Origin: Amycolatopsis pretoriensis
Lineage (GTDB): Bacteria > Actinomycetota > Actinomycetes > Mycobacteriales > Pseudonocardiaceae
Assembly: GCF_900107925.1 (NCBI RefSeq)
Contig: NZ_FNUJ01000007.1
Location: 62,001-126,000, forward strand
DNA length: 64,000 nucleotides
Direction of reading: 5' to 3'
The notes under the pieces are model-generated. The model saw nothing but the letters and a program-made list of their open reading frames with translations, was not told the origin of the DNA and searched no databases. A program made the translations under genes and the position numbers. This document shows positions 35,032-45,886 of this stretch, piece by piece (positions within the stretch are counted from its first letter, which is position 1; each line of letters starts with the position of its first letter).

Positions 35032-36197
35032 ACGACCTTTGGGGCCGGTGGACGAAGGCCATCGACGAAGAACTGCCCGCGGCGATCGACCTCCGGCACG
35101 CGGTGCACGCCGACCCGCGCGGCTCCGGTGACGAGGAGGACACCGCCCGCCTGGTGGCCCGCGCGCTCGGCGCCGGTGACGGCACGCGCGTCGCCAAGAC
35201 CGGCCGGGCGATCCCGCTGCCCGGCGGCGACGGCCCGGTCGTGGCGTTGCGCGCGGAGCTCGACGCGTTGCCCGTGCTGGAAGGCACCGGCGTGCCGTGG
35301 GCGTCGGGCAACGAGTTCATGCACGCGTGCGGCCACGACGTCCACCTCGCCGCGCTGGTCGCCGTCTGCCGGGCGGCCCTGCGCGTCGGCGTCCCGCGGC
35401 CGATCCTCGCGCTCCTGCAGCCGCGGGAAGAGACGTCGCCGCCCGGCGCGCTCGACATCGTCGAGTCCGGGGTGCTGGCCGAGGCCGGGGTGGACGCGGT
35501 GATCGGCGCGCACGTCCAGCCGCGGCTCGCGCACGGCGTCGTCGCGGCGGTGCCCGGCCCGGTGAACGCGTCCACCGACGAGTTCGAGGTGACCCTGCAC
35601 GGCCAGGGCGGCCACGCCGGCTACCCGCAGCTGCTGCGCGACCCGATCCTGGCGCTGTCCCAGCTGGTCGTGAGCCTGCAGCAGCTCGCGTCGCGCCGGA
35701 TCGACCCGGTGTTCGGCGCGGTCTGCTCGGTGGGCCGGATCCAGGGCGGCGCGGCGGCCAACGTCGTCCCGAACAGCGCCAGCGCGTTCGGCTCGCTGCG
35801 GCTGATGCGCGCGAAGGACCGCGAGCGCGCGCTGGAGACGCTCGCGGAGATCGTGCACGGCACTGCGCGGGCGTACGGCTGCACCGCCGAGCTGGAGATC
35901 AGCCCGTGTGAGCCGGTCCTGGACAACGACCCGGCGCTGGCGACGGGAGCACAGCGCTGGCTGAGCCACGGCGGCTTCGTCGTCGACGACCAGTTCCGAT
36001 CGTTCGGCGCCGACGACTTCGCCCACTACTGCGGCGGCGGGACGCGCGGCCTGATGCTGTTCGTCGGCCTCGGCGACACCGCGGGCGTGCCCAGCCTGCA
36101 CGACGAACGGTTCCTCCCGCGCGACCAAGCCGTCGTCCAGGTGGCGCACGCGCTGGTGGCGGGGTACCTGGCCGCCTTGGAGGCTCCGGCGCCTTAG
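35028..36197 (+). CDS. M20-family amidohydrolase (carboxypeptidase/aminoacylase type)
   Basis: The 389-residue protein has the M20D metal-binding HACGHDVHLAAL motif (about 101-112), the catalytic glutamates in LQPREETSPPGA, and the dimerisation domain with GQGGHAGYPQLLRDPI. Relatives release amino acids from N-acyl or indole-acetyl conjugates or split hippurate. GTG 35028 overlaps the preceding stop (GTGA), so it is the last gene of the permease operon and probably completes degradation of the imported compound. Confidence 0.9.
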   Translation: MNDLWGRWTKAIDEELPAAIDLRHAVHADPRGSGDEEDTARLVARALGAGDGTRVAKTGRAIPLPGGDGPVVALRAELDALPVLEGTGVPWASGNEFMHACGHDVHLAALVAVCRAALRVGVPRPILALLQPREETSPPGALDIVESGVLAEAGVDAVIGAHVQPRLAHGVVAAVPGPVNASTDEFEVTLHGQGGHAGYPQLLRDPILALSQLVVSLQQLASRRIDPVFGAVCSVGRIQGGAAANVVPNSASAFGSLRLMRAKDRERALETLAEIVHGTARAYGCTAELEISPCEPVLDNDPALATGAQRWLSHGGFVVDDQFRSFGADDFAHYCGGGTRGLMLFVGLGDTAGVPSLHDERFLPRDQAVVQVAHALVAGYLAALEAPAP

Positions 36198-36212
36198 CGC
36201 TACGGTGGCCGC

Positions 36213-37241
36213 GTGATGAGCGCCTACCTCGCGACGATCCCGAGCCCCGACCAGGGCGTCTGGCACCTGGGGCCGATCCCGCTCCGCGCGTACGCCCTGT
36301 GCATCATCGCCGGCATCATCGTGGCGATCTGGTGGGGCGAGCGGCGCTGGGCCGCCCGCGGCGGCACCAAGGGCACGGTCATCGACATCGCCGTGTTCGC
36401 CGTGCCGTTCGGCCTGGTCGGCGGCCGGTTGTACCACGTCATCACCGACCCGGAGCTGTACTTCACCGAGGGCAAGAATCCCTGGAACGCGCTGGCGATC
36501 TGGGACGGCGGCCTCGGCATCTGGGGCGCCATCGCCCTCGGCGCGGTGGGCGCGCTCATCGCCTGCCGCCGCAAGGGCATCCCGCTGCCGGCGATGGCGG
36601 ACGCGATCGCCCCGGGCATCGTCGTCGCGCAGGCCATCGGCCGCATCGGCAACTACTTCAACCAGGAGCTCTACGGCGCGCACACGGACCTGCCGTGGGG
36701 CCTGGAGGTCTACCAGCGCTTCAACCCGGAGGACCCGGACAACCTGCTGAACGGCGTCGCGACGGGGCACATCCCGCTGCCGGAGAGCCCGGTCCACCCG
36801 ACGTTCCTGTACGAGCTGATCTGGAACCTGCTGGTCGCGCTGCTGGTGGTGTGGGCGGACCGGCGCTTCAAGCTCGGGCACGGGCGGGCGTTCGCGCTGT
36901 ACGTCGCCGGGTACACGGTGGGCCGCGGCTGGATCGAGATGATGCGGACCGACACCGCGAACCACATCCTCGGGCTGCGGGTGAACGTGTGGACATCGAT
37001 CCTGCTGTTCGTCGCGGCGGTGGTGTACTTCGTGCTGGCGGCCAAGCGGGGGCCGCGGGAGCTGCCGGAGACGCTGCGGAGCAAGGACGCGGTCGGTCCG
37101 GACGAGACGCCTCTTGCGGAGGGCTCGGAGGATTCGGAGCCCGAGCACGCGAAGGTGGCGGCCGAGGCCCCGGCGGCGGAGAAGCCCGCTTCTTCCGAGG
37201 ACGCACCGGCCGAGGAGCCGAAGAAGACCGACGAGAGCTGA
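36213..37241 (+). CDS. lgt: Prolipoprotein diacylglyceryl transferase
   Basis: Lgt adds diacylglycerol from phosphatidylglycerol to the lipobox cysteine of prolipoproteins in the cytoplasmic membrane. The 342-residue protein has seven membrane segments and the Lgt signature GRIGNYFNQELYG (about 144-156), plus VGGRLYHVI and GYTVGRGWIEMMRTD. The C-terminal 75 residues are an acidic, Ala/Glu-rich cytoplasmic tail common in actinobacteria. GTG 36213 has TACGGT (36201-36206) six bases upstream. A hairpin at 37251-37286 ends the gene. Confidence 0.95.
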   Translation: MMSAYLATIPSPDQGVWHLGPIPLRAYALCIIAGIIVAIWWGERRWAARGGTKGTVIDIAVFAVPFGLVGGRLYHVITDPELYFTEGKNPWNALAIWDGGLGIWGAIALGAVGALIACRRKGIPLPAMADAIAPGIVVAQAIGRIGNYFNQELYGAHTDLPWGLEVYQRFNPEDPDNLLNGVATGHIPLPESPVHPTFLYELIWNLLVALLVVWADRRFKLGHGRAFALYVAGYTVGRGWIEMMRTDTANHILGLRVNVWTSILLFVAAVVYFVLAAKRGPRELPETLRSKDAVGPDETPLAEGSEDSEPEHAKVAAEAPAAEKPASSEDAPAEEPKKTDES

Positions 37242-37250
37242 GCGCTTTCC

Positions 37251-37286
37251 CGAAGGCCATCACCGGACGATCGGTGGTGGCCTTCG
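37251..37286 (+). terminator. lgt terminator hairpin
   Basis: Arms 37251-37265 and 37272-37286 pair over 15 bp with one G-T pair and a six-base loop, ten bases after the lgt stop. Confidence 0.75.
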
Positions 37287-37306
37287 TCGTACCCGCCCCG
37301 CCCCAA

Positions 37307-37360
37307 GCGCCCAATGTGGCCTTGGTTGCGTCTCACGCACCGAAGGCCACTTTGGGGCGC
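37307..37360. repeat. Imperfect long intergenic palindrome
   Basis: Two arms of about 25 bases, built around GTGGCCTT / AAGGCCAC and TGCGT / ACGCA, flank a central CTC. They have several mismatches. Similar GC-rich palindromes are frequent between genes in Amycolatopsis-like genomes, a recollection I could not check here. It may be a mobile-palindrome remnant or a second terminator. Confidence 0.55.
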
Positions 37361-37370
37361 TGGCAGCCGG

Positions 37371-37643
37371 CCAACAACGCCGGGCTTGGGCGCCGCCAAC
37401 AACGCCGGGCTGGCGCCGGGTTTGGGCGCCGCCAACAACGCCGGGCTGGCGCCGGGTTTGGGCGCCGCCAACAACGCCGGGCTGGCGCCGGGTTTGGGCG
37501 CCGCCAACAACGCCGGGCTGGCGCCGGGTTTGGGCGCCGCCAACAACGCCGGGCTGGCGCCGGGTTTGGGCGCCGCCAACAACGCCGGGCTGGCGCCGGG
37601 TTTGGGCGCCGCCAACAACGCCGGGCTGGCGCCGGGTTTGGGC
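37371..37643. repeat. 36-bp minisatellite, seven copies plus one truncated copy
   Basis: Seven essentially identical 36-base units run from 37392 to 37643, each beginning GCCGCCAACAACGCCGGGCT and ending GGTTTGGGC. A shortened unit (37371-37391) precedes them, and the start of an eighth diverges at 37644. Because 36 is a multiple of three all frames stay open; one would read ANNAGLAPGLGA repeatedly. No start signal supports translation. Each unit carries two GGCGCC palindromes. The array fills the lgt-SDR gap (37242-37690) together with two hairpins, and no gene is seen there. Confidence 0.9.
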
Positions 37644-37690
37644 GCCGCCCCCGGTTTCCACGCTACCCGGGGGTACCGACAGTTTCGGCG

Positions 37691-38479
37691 TCAGCCGAGG
37701 TCGGGTAGGCCCAGCTCCAGGTTCGGCGCCTGCAAGCCGCCGTCGACCTCGAGGATCTTGCCCGTGATGTAGCCGCCGGCCCGGGACGCCAAGAACACCA
37801 CCGTCGCCGCGATGTCCTCGGCCTCGCCGATGCGGCCCAGCGGTGTCGCGCTCTCCATCTTCTCCTTCAGCTCCGGGTTGCCGACCACGATCTCCAGCGC
37901 CGACGTCGCCACCGAGCCCACCGAGATCGCGTTCACCCGCACCCGCGGGGCCAAGTCCGCCGCCGCCAAGCGCGTGTAGTGCGCCAGGGCCGCCTTCGCC
38001 GTTCCGTACGCCGCGAAGCCGCGGCCCGACACGCGGCCCATCACCGACGAAATGTTGACGACCGAGCCGCCCGTCTCGACCAGTGCGGGCGCCGCCGCCA
38101 CCGTCAACGCGTGCGCCGTCGCCACGTTGAAGCGGAACGCTTCCTCCAGGAAGTCCACCGTCGACTCCAGCAGGGGCCGCGGGTACGTGCCGCCGACGTT
38201 GTTGACCACCAGGTCCAGGCGGCCGAACTCCGACACCGCCGTCGACGCCAGCGCCGCCGCGGCCTCCGGCGACGAGAGGTCGACCGGAACCGGAAAAGCC
38301 CGCCGCCCGACCGCCGAAACGCGGGCGGCGACCTCGTCGAGCTGAGCGGCAGTACGGGACGCGATCACCACGTCGGCCCCCGCTTCGGCGAGGGCCACGG
38401 CCGTGGCCGCGCCGATTCCCCTCCCGGCGCCGGTGACCACCGCGACCTTGTCGTCCATGCGGAACCGATCGAGGATCAT
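37691..38479 (-). CDS. Short-chain dehydrogenase/reductase
   Basis: The 262-residue SDR has the nucleotide site TGAGRGIG (about 17-24), NNVGG, the catalytic serine in VVNISSVMG, and Y-x-x-x-K as YGTAK. The C-terminal [10 protein letters not shown] is typical of 3-oxoacyl reductase-like SDRs. Substrate and cofactor preference are unknown. ATG 38479 ([17 protein letters not shown]) is the chosen start; upstream codons are out of character. The minisatellite lies just past its stop. Confidence 0.88.
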   Translation of the reverse strand: MILDRFRMDDKVAVVTGAGRGIGAATAVALAEAGADVVIASRTAAQLDEVAARVSAVGRRAFPVPVDLSSPEAAAALASTAVSEFGRLDLVVNNVGGTYPRPLLESTVDFLEEAFRFNVATAHALTVAAAPALVETGGSVVNISSVMGRVSGRGFAAYGTAKAALAHYTRLAAADLAPRVRVNAISVGSVATSALEIVVGNPELKEKMESATPLGRIGEAEDIAATVVFLASRAGGYITGKILEVDGGLQAPNLELGLPDLG

Positions 38480-38789
38480 GCGGCGAAATGTAACACGTTC
38501 TAGTGACCGGCGACACAATTCCGCGCTGCCGCGTCGGGCCCGTCACGTTAGGCTTGACGGGAGTTTCCGCCGTATACTTAGCAGAGCGAACTACCGGGAA
38601 CCCATCAGGAACTACGTCGTTCCGCGCAGCCAGATCGTTACCGTCCGACGTCGCTCGGGGCGCTCTGAACAGGTGCTGGCATGTTTCCCAGGTGTTAAAG
38701 TCGCGCTAACAAGCGGGCCATCGTCGTCCCGTGCGCTCCCCGGCCGGTAGCCCGGCCCCGCACGACAAGACGACGAAGGAGGTCCCTTC
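38480..38789 (+). promoter_or_regulatory. gltB: gltB promoter and structured leader
   Basis: This gene-free stretch holds a promoter-like pair TTGACG (38553-38558) and TATACT (38572-38577), whose 13-base spacing is short, so the exact promoter is uncertain. A 7-bp inverted repeat (38538-38544 with 38554-38560) overlaps the -35. A long multi-part hairpin (38721-38776) follows: TCGTCGTC pairs with GACGACGA, CGTGC with GCACG, GGCCG with CGGCC. It ends at the ribosome site AGGAGGT (38777-38783). The hairpin could gate gltB translation. Confidence 0.55.
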
Positions 38790-41700
38790 ATGATCTTCTC
38801 CGCCATTCCCGGCAAGCAGGGTCTCTACGACCCGGAGACCGAACAGGACTCCTGCGGTGTGGCCATGGTGGCCGACATCCGCGGACGCCGTTCCCATGGC
38901 ATCGTCACCGACGGCCTGGCCGCGTTGACCAACCTCGACCACCGCGGCGCCGCCGGCGCCGAACCCACCAGCGGCGACGGCGCCGGCATCCTGCTGCAGC
39001 TGCCCGACACGCTGCTGCGCGCCGAAGCCGGCTTCGCGCTTCCCGAACCCGACGAACACGGCCACCACGCCTACGCCGCCGGCATCGCGTTCCTCCCCGA
39101 AGACGCCGAGCAGCGCCGCAAGGCCGTCGAACTGGCCGAACGCATCGCCGTCGAAGAAGGACTGGAAGTCCTCGGCTGGCGCGAGGTCCCCGTCGACGCC
39201 GACCGCGCCGACATCGGCCCGACCGCGCGCTCGGTCATGCCGCACTTCTCGATGCTTTTCGTGACGGGGGACGGGAAAACCGGCCTGGAGCTGGACAGGC
39301 TCGCGTTCTGCCTGCGCAAGCGCGTCGAGCACGAAAGCGCGAACTCCGGCTGCGGCACGTACTTCCCGTCGCTGTCCTCGCGAACGATCGTCTACAAGGG
39401 CATGGTGACGCCGGAGCAGCTGCCGGCGTTCTTCGGCGACCTGCGTGACGAGCGCCTGGAAAGCGCCATCGCGCTGGTGCACTCCCGCTTCTCCACCAAC
39501 ACTTTCCCGTCGTGGCCGCTTGCGCACCCGTTCCGGTTCGTGGCCCACAACGGCGAGATCAACACGATCCGCGGCAACCGCAACCGCATGCGGGCCCGCG
39601 AGGCGCTGCTGGAGTCCGAGCTCCTGCCCGGCGACCTGTCGCGGCTGTTCCCGATCTGCTCGCCGGACGCGTCGGACTCCGCGTCCTTCGACGAGGTCCT
39701 CGAACTGCTGCACCTCGGCGGCCGTTCGCTGCCGCACGCCGTGCTGATGATGATCCCGGAGGCGTGGGAGAACCACGCCACCATGAAGCCCGAGCGCCGC
39801 GCTTTCTACCAGTTCCACGCCAGTCTCATGGAGCCGTGGGACGGCCCGGCGTGCGTCACCTTCACCGACGGCACGCTCGTCGGCGCGGTCCTGGACCGCA
39901 ACGGCCTGCGCCCCGCACGCTGGTGGCGCACGGCCGACGACCGCGTCGTCCTCGCCAGCGAGGCCGGCGTCCTGGACGTCGCCCCGAAGGACGTCGTGGC
40001 CAAGGGCCGGCTCAAGCCCGGCCGGATGTTTCTCGTGGACACCGAAGCCGGCCGGATCGTGGACGACGAAGAGGTCAAGTCCGCGCTCGCCGGCAAGCTC
40101 CCGTACGAGGGCTGGTTGCACGCGGGCCTGCTGAAGATCGCCGAGCTGCCCGACCGCGACCACGTCGTGCAGAGCCACGACTCGGTGCTGCGCCGCCAGC
40201 TTTCCTTCGGCTACACCGAAGAAGAGCTCAAGATCCTGCTCGCGCCGATGGCCGAGAAGGGCGCCGAGCCGATCGGCTCGATGGGCTCGGACACCCCGCC
40301 CGCGGTGCTCTCCCAGCGATCTCGGCTCCTCTACGACTACTTCAAGCAGAACTTCGCCCAGGTCACCAACCCGCCGCTGGACGCGATCCGCGAAGAGCTC
40401 GTCACCTGCATGGCGCGGATCATGGGCCCGGAGCGCAACCTCCTGGCCCCCGGCCCGGCGTCCTGCCGCCACCTGAAGCTGCCCTACCCCGTCATCGACA
40501 ACGACGAGCTCGCGAAGCTCATCCACATCAACGACGACGGCGACCTCCCCGGCTTCGCCTGCAGCGTCCTTTCCGGACTGTACGAAGTGGACGGCGGCGC
40601 CGAGGCGCTGGCCGGCGCGATCGAGCGCGTCCGGCGTGAGGCGTCCGAGGCCATCGCGGCCGGCGCGCGCACACTCGTGCTGTCCGACCGCGACTCCGAC
40701 CACCGGATGGCACCGATCCCCTCGCTGCTGCTGGTCTCCGCAGTGCACCACCACCTGGTCCGCACCAAGGAACGCCTGCGCGTCGCGCTGGTCGTCGAAT
40801 CCGGCGACGCGCGCGAGGTGCACCACATCGCACTGCTGCTCGGCTACGGCGCCGCCGCGGTCAACCCGTACCTGGCCTTCGAGACCATCGAGGACATGAT
40901 CGGGCAGGGCGCGGTCACCGGCATCGAGCCCGGCAAGGCGATCCGCAACTACGTGCAGGCCCTGGTCAAGGGCGTCCTGAAGATCATGTCCAAAATGGGC
41001 ATCTCGACGGTCGGCGCGTACACCGCCGCCCAGGTCTTCGAATCCCTCGGCCTGGCCCAGGACCTGCTCGACGAGTACTTCACCGGGACGTCGTCGAAGC
41101 TCGGCGGTGTCGGCCTGACCGTGCTCGCCGAAGAGGTCGCCGTGCGCCACCGCCGCGCGTACCCGGACAACCCGACCGAGCGTGTCCACCGTGGACTCGA
41201 CACCGGCGGCGAGTACGCCTACCGCCGCGAGGGCGAGCTGCACCTGTTCACGCCCGAGACGGTTTTCCTGCTGCAGCACGCGTCCAAGACCGGCCGCGAC
41301 GAGGTCTACCGCAAGTACACCGACGAAGTGCACCGCCTCTACCGCGAAGGCGGCACGCTGCGCGGTCTGTTCTCCTTCCGCGACGGCGTCCGCGAGCCGA
41401 TCCCGCTCGACGAGGTCGAGCCCGCCGAGGCGATCTTCAAGCGCTTCAACACGGGCGCGATGTCCTACGGCTCGATTTCGGCCGAGGCACACGAAACCCT
41501 GGCCATCGCGATGAACCGCATCGGCGGCCGGTCCAACACCGGTGAGGGCGGCGAAGACCCCGAGCGGCTCTACGACCCCGAGCGCCGCAGCGCGATCAAA
41601 CAGGTCGCTTCGGGCCGCTTCGGCGTCACGAGCGAATACCTCGTCAACGCCGACGACATCCAGATCAAGATGGCGCAGGGCGCGAAGCCCGGCGAGGGCG

Positions 41701-43343
41701 GCCAGCTGCCGCCGAACAAGGTGTACCCGTGGATCGCGCGGACCCGGCACTCCACGCCGGGCGTCGGCCTCATTTCCCCGCCGCCGCACCACGACATCTA
41801 CTCCATCGAGGACCTGGCCCAGCTGATCCACGACCTCAAGAACGCCAACGAGCACGCTCGCATCCACGTGAAGCTGGTGTCCTCGCTTGGTGTCGGCACG
41901 GTCGCGGCGGGCGTGTCGAAAGCGCACGCCGACGTCGTGCTCATCTCGGGTCACGACGGCGGCACCGGCGCGTCCCCGATGAACTCGCTCAAGCACGCGG
42001 GCACGCCGTGGGAGATCGGCCTCGCCGAGACTCAGCAGACGTTGCTGCTCAACGGGTTGCGCGACCGGATCACCGTGCAGGTCGACGGCGCCATGAAGAC
42101 CGGGCGCGACGTCGTCATCGCGGCGCTGCTCGGCGCCGAGGAGTACGGCTTCGCGACGGCCCCCCTCGTCGTCGCGGGCTGCATCATGATGCGCGTCTGC
42201 CACCTCGACACCTGCCCGGTCGGCGTCGCCACGCAAAGCCCCGAGCTGCGCAAGCGCTACACCGGCCAGGTCGACCACGTCGTCAACTTCTTCAAGTTCG
42301 TCGCCGAAGAAGTCCGGGAAACCCTGGCGGCACTGGGCTTCCGCACGCTCGACGAGGCCATCGGCCACGCCGAACTGCTGAACACCGACGAGGCCGTCGA
42401 CCACTGGAAGGCGTCCGGTCTGGACCTGGCGCCGATCTTCGAGATGCCGTCCGAGACGCCGTACGGTGGCGCCAAGCGACGCACGCGCGGCCAGGACCAC
42501 GGCCTCGAGCACGCCCTGGACCGCACGCTCATCCAGCTCGCCGAAGCGGCCCTCGAGGACGCGCACCACGTGAACATCGAGCTGCCGGTGCGCAACGTGA
42601 ACCGGACTGTCGGCACGCTGCTCGGCTCGGAGATCACCCGCCGCTACGGCGGGGACGGCCTGCCGGAGGGCACGATCAACGTCACGCTCACCGGTTCGGC
42701 GGGCCAGTCGCTCGGCGCGTTCCTGCCGCGCGGCATCACCCTCGACATGGTCGGTGACGCGAACGACTATGTCGGCAAGGGGCTTTCGGGCGGCCGGATC
42801 GTCGTCCGCCCCGACCCGGACGCGGCCTTCGCGGCCGAGGCGCAGACGATCGCGGGCAACACGATCGCCTACGGCGCCACCGGCGGCGAGATCTTCCTGC
42901 GCGGCCAGGTCGGCGAACGCTTCTGCGTCCGCAACTCCGGCGCCACGGTCGTCGCCGAGGGCGTCGGCGACCACGCCTTCGAGTACATGACCGGCGGCCG
43001 CGCGGTGGTGCTCGGCCCGACCGGGCGGAACCTGGCGGCCGGCATGTCCGGCGGCATGGCGTTCGTGCTCGACGTCGACCGCAAGAAAGTCAACCAGGAC
43101 ATGGTGGACCTGCTCAAGCCGACCGCCGACGACCTGGCGTGGCTCAAGAAAACGGTGCAGCAGCACCACGATCTCACCCGCTCCGCGGTGGCGGCCTCGC
43201 TGCTCGGCGACTGGCCGCGCCGGTCCGTCGCGTTCACGAAGGTGATGCCGCGCGACTACCAGCGGGTCCTGGATGCGGCAAAGGCGGCGAAGGCCGCCGG
43301 CCGCGACGTCGACGAGGCGATCATGGAGGCCGCTCGTGGCTGA
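38790..43343 (+). CDS. gltB: Glutamate synthase (NADPH) large subunit
   Basis: GltB makes glutamate from glutamine and 2-oxoglutarate. The 1517-residue protein has the N-terminal nucleophile cysteine after a short propeptide ([12 protein letters not shown]), the class II amidotransferase domain ([15 protein letters not shown]), the central domain, the FMN/2-oxoglutarate domain ([27 protein letters not shown]), the 3Fe-4S cysteines in [19 protein letters not shown], and the C-terminal beta-helix ([17 protein letters not shown]). Length is normal. AGGAGGT lies seven bases before ATG. Its end overlaps gltD by 8 bp. Confidence 0.97.
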   Translation: MIFSAIPGKQGLYDPETEQDSCGVAMVADIRGRRSHGIVTDGLAALTNLDHRGAAGAEPTSGDGAGILLQLPDTLLRAEAGFALPEPDEHGHHAYAAGIAFLPEDAEQRRKAVELAERIAVEEGLEVLGWREVPVDADRADIGPTARSVMPHFSMLFVTGDGKTGLELDRLAFCLRKRVEHESANSGCGTYFPSLSSRTIVYKGMVTPEQLPAFFGDLRDERLESAIALVHSRFSTNTFPSWPLAHPFRFVAHNGEINTIRGNRNRMRAREALLESELLPGDLSRLFPICSPDASDSASFDEVLELLHLGGRSLPHAVLMMIPEAWENHATMKPERRAFYQFHASLMEPWDGPACVTFTDGTLVGAVLDRNGLRPARWWRTADDRVVLASEAGVLDVAPKDVVAKGRLKPGRMFLVDTEAGRIVDDEEVKSALAGKLPYEGWLHAGLLKIAELPDRDHVVQSHDSVLRRQLSFGYTEEELKILLAPMAEKGAEPIGSMGSDTPPAVLSQRSRLLYDYFKQNFAQVTNPPLDAIREELVTCMARIMGPERNLLAPGPASCRHLKLPYPVIDNDELAKLIHINDDGDLPGFACSVLSGLYEVDGGAEALAGAIERVRREASEAIAAGARTLVLSDRDSDHRMAPIPSLLLVSAVHHHLVRTKERLRVALVVESGDAREVHHIALLLGYGAAAVNPYLAFETIEDMIGQGAVTGIEPGKAIRNYVQALVKGVLKIMSKMGISTVGAYTAAQVFESLGLAQDLLDEYFTGTSSKLGGVGLTVLAEEVAVRHRRAYPDNPTERVHRGLDTGGEYAYRREGELHLFTPETVFLLQHASKTGRDEVYRKYTDEVHRLYREGGTLRGLFSFRDGVREPIPLDEVEPAEAIFKRFNTGAMSYGSISAEAHETLAIAMNRIGGRSNTGEGGEDPERLYDPERRSAIKQVASGRFGVTSEYLVNADDIQIKMAQGAKPGEGGQLPPNKVYPWIARTRHSTPGVGLISPPPHHDIYSIEDLAQLIHDLKNANEHARIHVKLVSSLGVGTVAAGVSKAHADVVLISGHDGGTGASPMNSLKHAGTPWEIGLAETQQTLLLNGLRDRITVQVDGAMKTGRDVVIAALLGAEEYGFATAPLVVAGCIMMRVCHLDTCPVGVATQSPELRKRYTGQVDHVVNFFKFVAEEVRETLAALGFRTLDEAIGHAELLNTDEAVDHWKASGLDLAPIFEMPSETPYGGAKRRTRGQDHGLEHALDRTLIQLAEAALEDAHHVNIELPVRNVNRTVGTLLGSEITRRYGGDGLPEGTINVTLTGSAGQSLGAFLPRGITLDMVGDANDYVGKGLSGGRIVVRPDPDAAFAAEAQTIAGNTIAYGATGGEIFLRGQVGERFCVRNSGATVVAEGVGDHAFEYMTGGRAVVLGPTGRNLAAGMSGGMAFVLDVDRKKVNQDMVDLLKPTADDLAWLKKTVQQHHDLTRSAVAASLLGDWPRRSVAFTKVMPRDYQRVLDAAKAAKAAGRDVDEAIMEAARG

Positions 43344-44844
43344 CCCGACCGGTTTCCTGAAGTACGACCGCGAAGAGCCGTCCAAGAAGTCTCACGAGGA
43401 ACGGCTTTCCTCGTGGGGTGAAGTGTACGCGGACGTCGACCCGGGCGAGCGCAACGAAAAGGTGCGCAAGCAGGCGTCGCGGTGCATGGACTGCGGCATC
43501 CCGTTCTGCCACTCCGGCGGTTCCGGCTGCCCGCTGGGCAACCTCATCCCCGAGTGGAACGACCTGGTCCGCCGCGGCGACTGGGCCGCGGCGAGCGACC
43601 GGCTGCACGCCACCAACAACTTCCCCGAGTTCACCGGGAAGCTGTGCCCCGCGCCGTGCGAGGCGGGCTGCGTGCTGTCGATCTCGCCGCTCTCGGGCGG
43701 GCCGGTGTCGATCAAGCGCGTCGAGCAGACGATCGCCGACCAGTCCTGGGAAGCGGGCTACGTCCAGCCGCAGGTGTCCGAAGTGGCCAGTGGGCAGCGC
43801 GTCGCGGTCGTCGGCTCCGGGCCCGCGGGCCTGGCCGCGGCCCAGCAGCTGACCCGCGCGGGCCACGAGGTCACGGTGTTCGAGCGCGACGACCGCCTCG
43901 GCGGCCTGCTGCGCTACGGCATCCCCGAGTTCAAGATGGAGAAGAAGGTCCTCGACCGCCGCCTCGCGCAGCTGCGCAAGGAGGGCACCCGGTTCGTGAC
44001 GGGCTGCGAGGTCGGCGTCGACCTGTCGGTGGAGGACCTGCGCGCGCAGTACGACGCGGTGGTGCTGGCGGTGGGCGCGTTGCGCGGCCGCGACGACACG
44101 ACGACGCCGGGCCGCGAGCTGGCCGGCATCCACCTGGCGATGGAACACCTGGTCCCGGCCAACAAGTTCGTCGAGGGCGACGGCCCGCCGTCGATCGACG
44201 CGCGCGGCAAGCACGTGCTGATCATCGGCGGCGGCGACACCGGCGCCGACTCGTACGGAACGGCCACCCGCCAGGGCGCGCTGTCGGTGACGCAGCTGGA
44301 CCAGTACCCGACCCCACCGTCCACAAGGGACGACGAGCGTTCCCCGTGGCCGACGTGGCCGTACATCCTGCGCACGTACCCGGCCCACGAGGAGGCGGGC
44401 GAGCGCAAGTTCGCGGTGGCGGTCAAGCGGTTCGTCGGTTCCCCCGAGGGCCGCGTGACGGCGGTCGAGCTGCAGCAGGTCCGGGTGCAGAAGGACCCGG
44501 TTTCGGGTCGCCGCGAGGTCATCCCGGTCAACGACGAGGTCGAGACGCTCCCGGCGGACCTGGTCCTGCTGGCGATCGGCTTCGAGGGCGTCGAGGAGAT
44601 GCCGCTGCTGTCCGGTCTCGGCTTGTCGTTGACCCGCCGGGGGACGCTGTCGTGTGGGGCGGACTGGCAGACGGAGACCCCAGGGGTGTTCGTCTGCGGC
44701 GACGCGCACCGCGGAGCATCGCTGGTGGTGTGGGCGATCGCGGAGGGCCGTTCGGTGGCCAACGCGGTCGACGCGTTCCTGACGGGGGCTTCGGACCTGC
44801 CGGCTCCGGTGCACCCTACGGCGTTGCCGCTCGCGGTCGTATGA
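43336..44844 (+). CDS. gltD: Glutamate synthase small subunit
   Basis: GltD passes electrons from NADPH to GltB. The 502-residue protein has the N-terminal 4Fe-4S cysteine motifs ([35 protein letters not shown]), the FAD site [15 protein letters not shown], the NADPH site [10 protein letters not shown], and the C-terminal FAD segment [24 protein letters not shown] 43336 overlaps the end of gltB, so the subunits are co-translated. A strong terminator follows 11 bp after the stop. Confidence 0.97.
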   Translation: MADPTGFLKYDREEPSKKSHEERLSSWGEVYADVDPGERNEKVRKQASRCMDCGIPFCHSGGSGCPLGNLIPEWNDLVRRGDWAAASDRLHATNNFPEFTGKLCPAPCEAGCVLSISPLSGGPVSIKRVEQTIADQSWEAGYVQPQVSEVASGQRVAVVGSGPAGLAAAQQLTRAGHEVTVFERDDRLGGLLRYGIPEFKMEKKVLDRRLAQLRKEGTRFVTGCEVGVDLSVEDLRAQYDAVVLAVGALRGRDDTTTPGRELAGIHLAMEHLVPANKFVEGDGPPSIDARGKHVLIIGGGDTGADSYGTATRQGALSVTQLDQYPTPPSTRDDERSPWPTWPYILRTYPAHEEAGERKFAVAVKRFVGSPEGRVTAVELQQVRVQKDPVSGRREVIPVNDEVETLPADLVLLAIGFEGVEEMPLLSGLGLSLTRRGTLSCGADWQTETPGVFVCGDAHRGASLVVWAIAEGRSVANAVDAFLTGASDLPAPVHPTALPLAVV

Positions 44845-44855
44845 CGTTCGGTTCC

Positions 44856-44890
44856 CGAAAGCCCCCTCGCCGCCGGTGAGGGGGCTTTCG
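44856..44890 (+). terminator. gltBD terminator
   Basis: Perfect 13-bp arms at 44856-44868 and 44878-44890 with a nine-base loop, 11 bases after the gltD stop. The arms contain GAAAGCCCC and GGGGCTTTC, the common actinobacterial form. Confidence 0.9.
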
Positions 44891-44993
44891 ACCGTTTCGA
44901 CCCATTACTCCGTCTGGTGGCTGTGCTCTGCGTACACGGCCAACTACTTTCGAGTAGCTGTGCACAATTCACTTCCGCGGAAGGTGGGGCGTC

Positions 44994-45881
44994 TTGAAGC
45001 ACACGACTTTCCGAGCAGCGGTCGTCACCGCGATCCTCTCCCTCGCGTTCGCCCTGGCCGGCCCGCCCGCCCAGGCCGCGCCGAAACCCTTCTGGACGCC
45101 CGATGCCATGCGGGCGGCCGTCCCGATGGACAACCTCGTCAAGGCACCTCGCGTGAGCCCCGAGGACGTGGCCAAAGGGGAAAGCGCCATCATCCGGAGC
45201 ATCCCGAACGGCGGTGGGGCCTGGACCGGCGGCGGCAAGGTCACCCAGACCGCCGGCCGCGTGTTCTTCCTCTTCAACGGCCAGAAGGCCTCCTGCTCCG
45301 GCGATGCCGTGACCAGCACCAACGGCAGCGTCGTCGTCACCGCCGGGCACTGCGTCAAGTACCAGGGCACCTGGCACACCGAATGGGTCTTCGTGCCGGG
45401 CTACGACAACGGCAACGCGCCCTACGGCCAGTGGGCCGCGAAGTCCACGCTGACCACGCCGCAGTGGGAAGCCAGTGAGGACATGAACTACGACGTCGGC
45501 ATGGCCGTCGTCAACCCGCTCGACGGGCAGCGGCTCACCGACGTCGTCGGCGCGCAGGGCATCGCCTTCAACCAGCCCAAGAACCAGAGCATGTACACCT
45601 TCGGCTACCCGGCCGCCGCGCCCTACGACGGCACGAAGCTGATCTACTGCAGCGGCAGCACCTTCACCGACTTCCTGCTCACCCAGGACCACGGCATGCG
45701 GTGCAACATGACCGGCGGCTCCAGCGGCGGGCCGTGGTTCCTGTCGTTCAACGAGGGCACCGGCACTGGCGTCCAGGCCTCGGTGAACAGCTTCGGCTAC
45801 ACCTTCCTGCCCGGCTACATGTTCGGGCCGTACTTCGGCACCGACGCGCAGAACCTGTACAACCGCGCACAAGCCGCGTGA
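44994..45881 (+). CDS. Secreted trypsin-like serine protease
   Basis: The 295-residue protein has a signal peptide (residues 1-28, ending AQA), a propeptide-like segment to about residue 85, and a chymotrypsin-fold domain with catalytic triad H119 (VTAGHC), D167 (YDVGMAVV) and S244 (GGSSGGPW). It resembles V8/glutamyl endopeptidase-like S1 enzymes of actinobacteria. The start is TTG 44994, with AAGGTGGGG as its ribosome site. The hairpin at 45887-45929 ends it. Confidence 0.88.
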   Translation: MKHTTFRAAVVTAILSLAFALAGPPAQAAPKPFWTPDAMRAAVPMDNLVKAPRVSPEDVAKGESAIIRSIPNGGGAWTGGGKVTQTAGRVFFLFNGQKASCSGDAVTSTNGSVVVTAGHCVKYQGTWHTEWVFVPGYDNGNAPYGQWAAKSTLTTPQWEASEDMNYDVGMAVVNPLDGQRLTDVVGAQGIAFNQPKNQSMYTFGYPAAAPYDGTKLIYCSGSTFTDFLLTQDHGMRCNMTGGSSGGPWFLSFNEGTGTGVQASVNSFGYTFLPGYMFGPYFGTDAQNLYNRAQAA

Positions 45882-45886
45882 CGACC

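Noticed and set aside
37371-37643. CRISPR-like array
   Set aside because: The units abut directly with no unique spacers, and there are no cas genes.
37314-37772. Repeat protein read from the 36-bp array (ANNAGLAPGLGA)
   Set aside because: All frames are open because the unit is a multiple of three. There is no ribosome site, and the frame runs into the 3' end of the SDR gene.
38706-43385. 1559-residue open frame antisense to gltB
   Set aside because: It is a by-product of high GC and codon bias in gltB. It has no recognisable domain, and its residue mix (Val, Arg, Ala, Gly) is typical of antisense frames.
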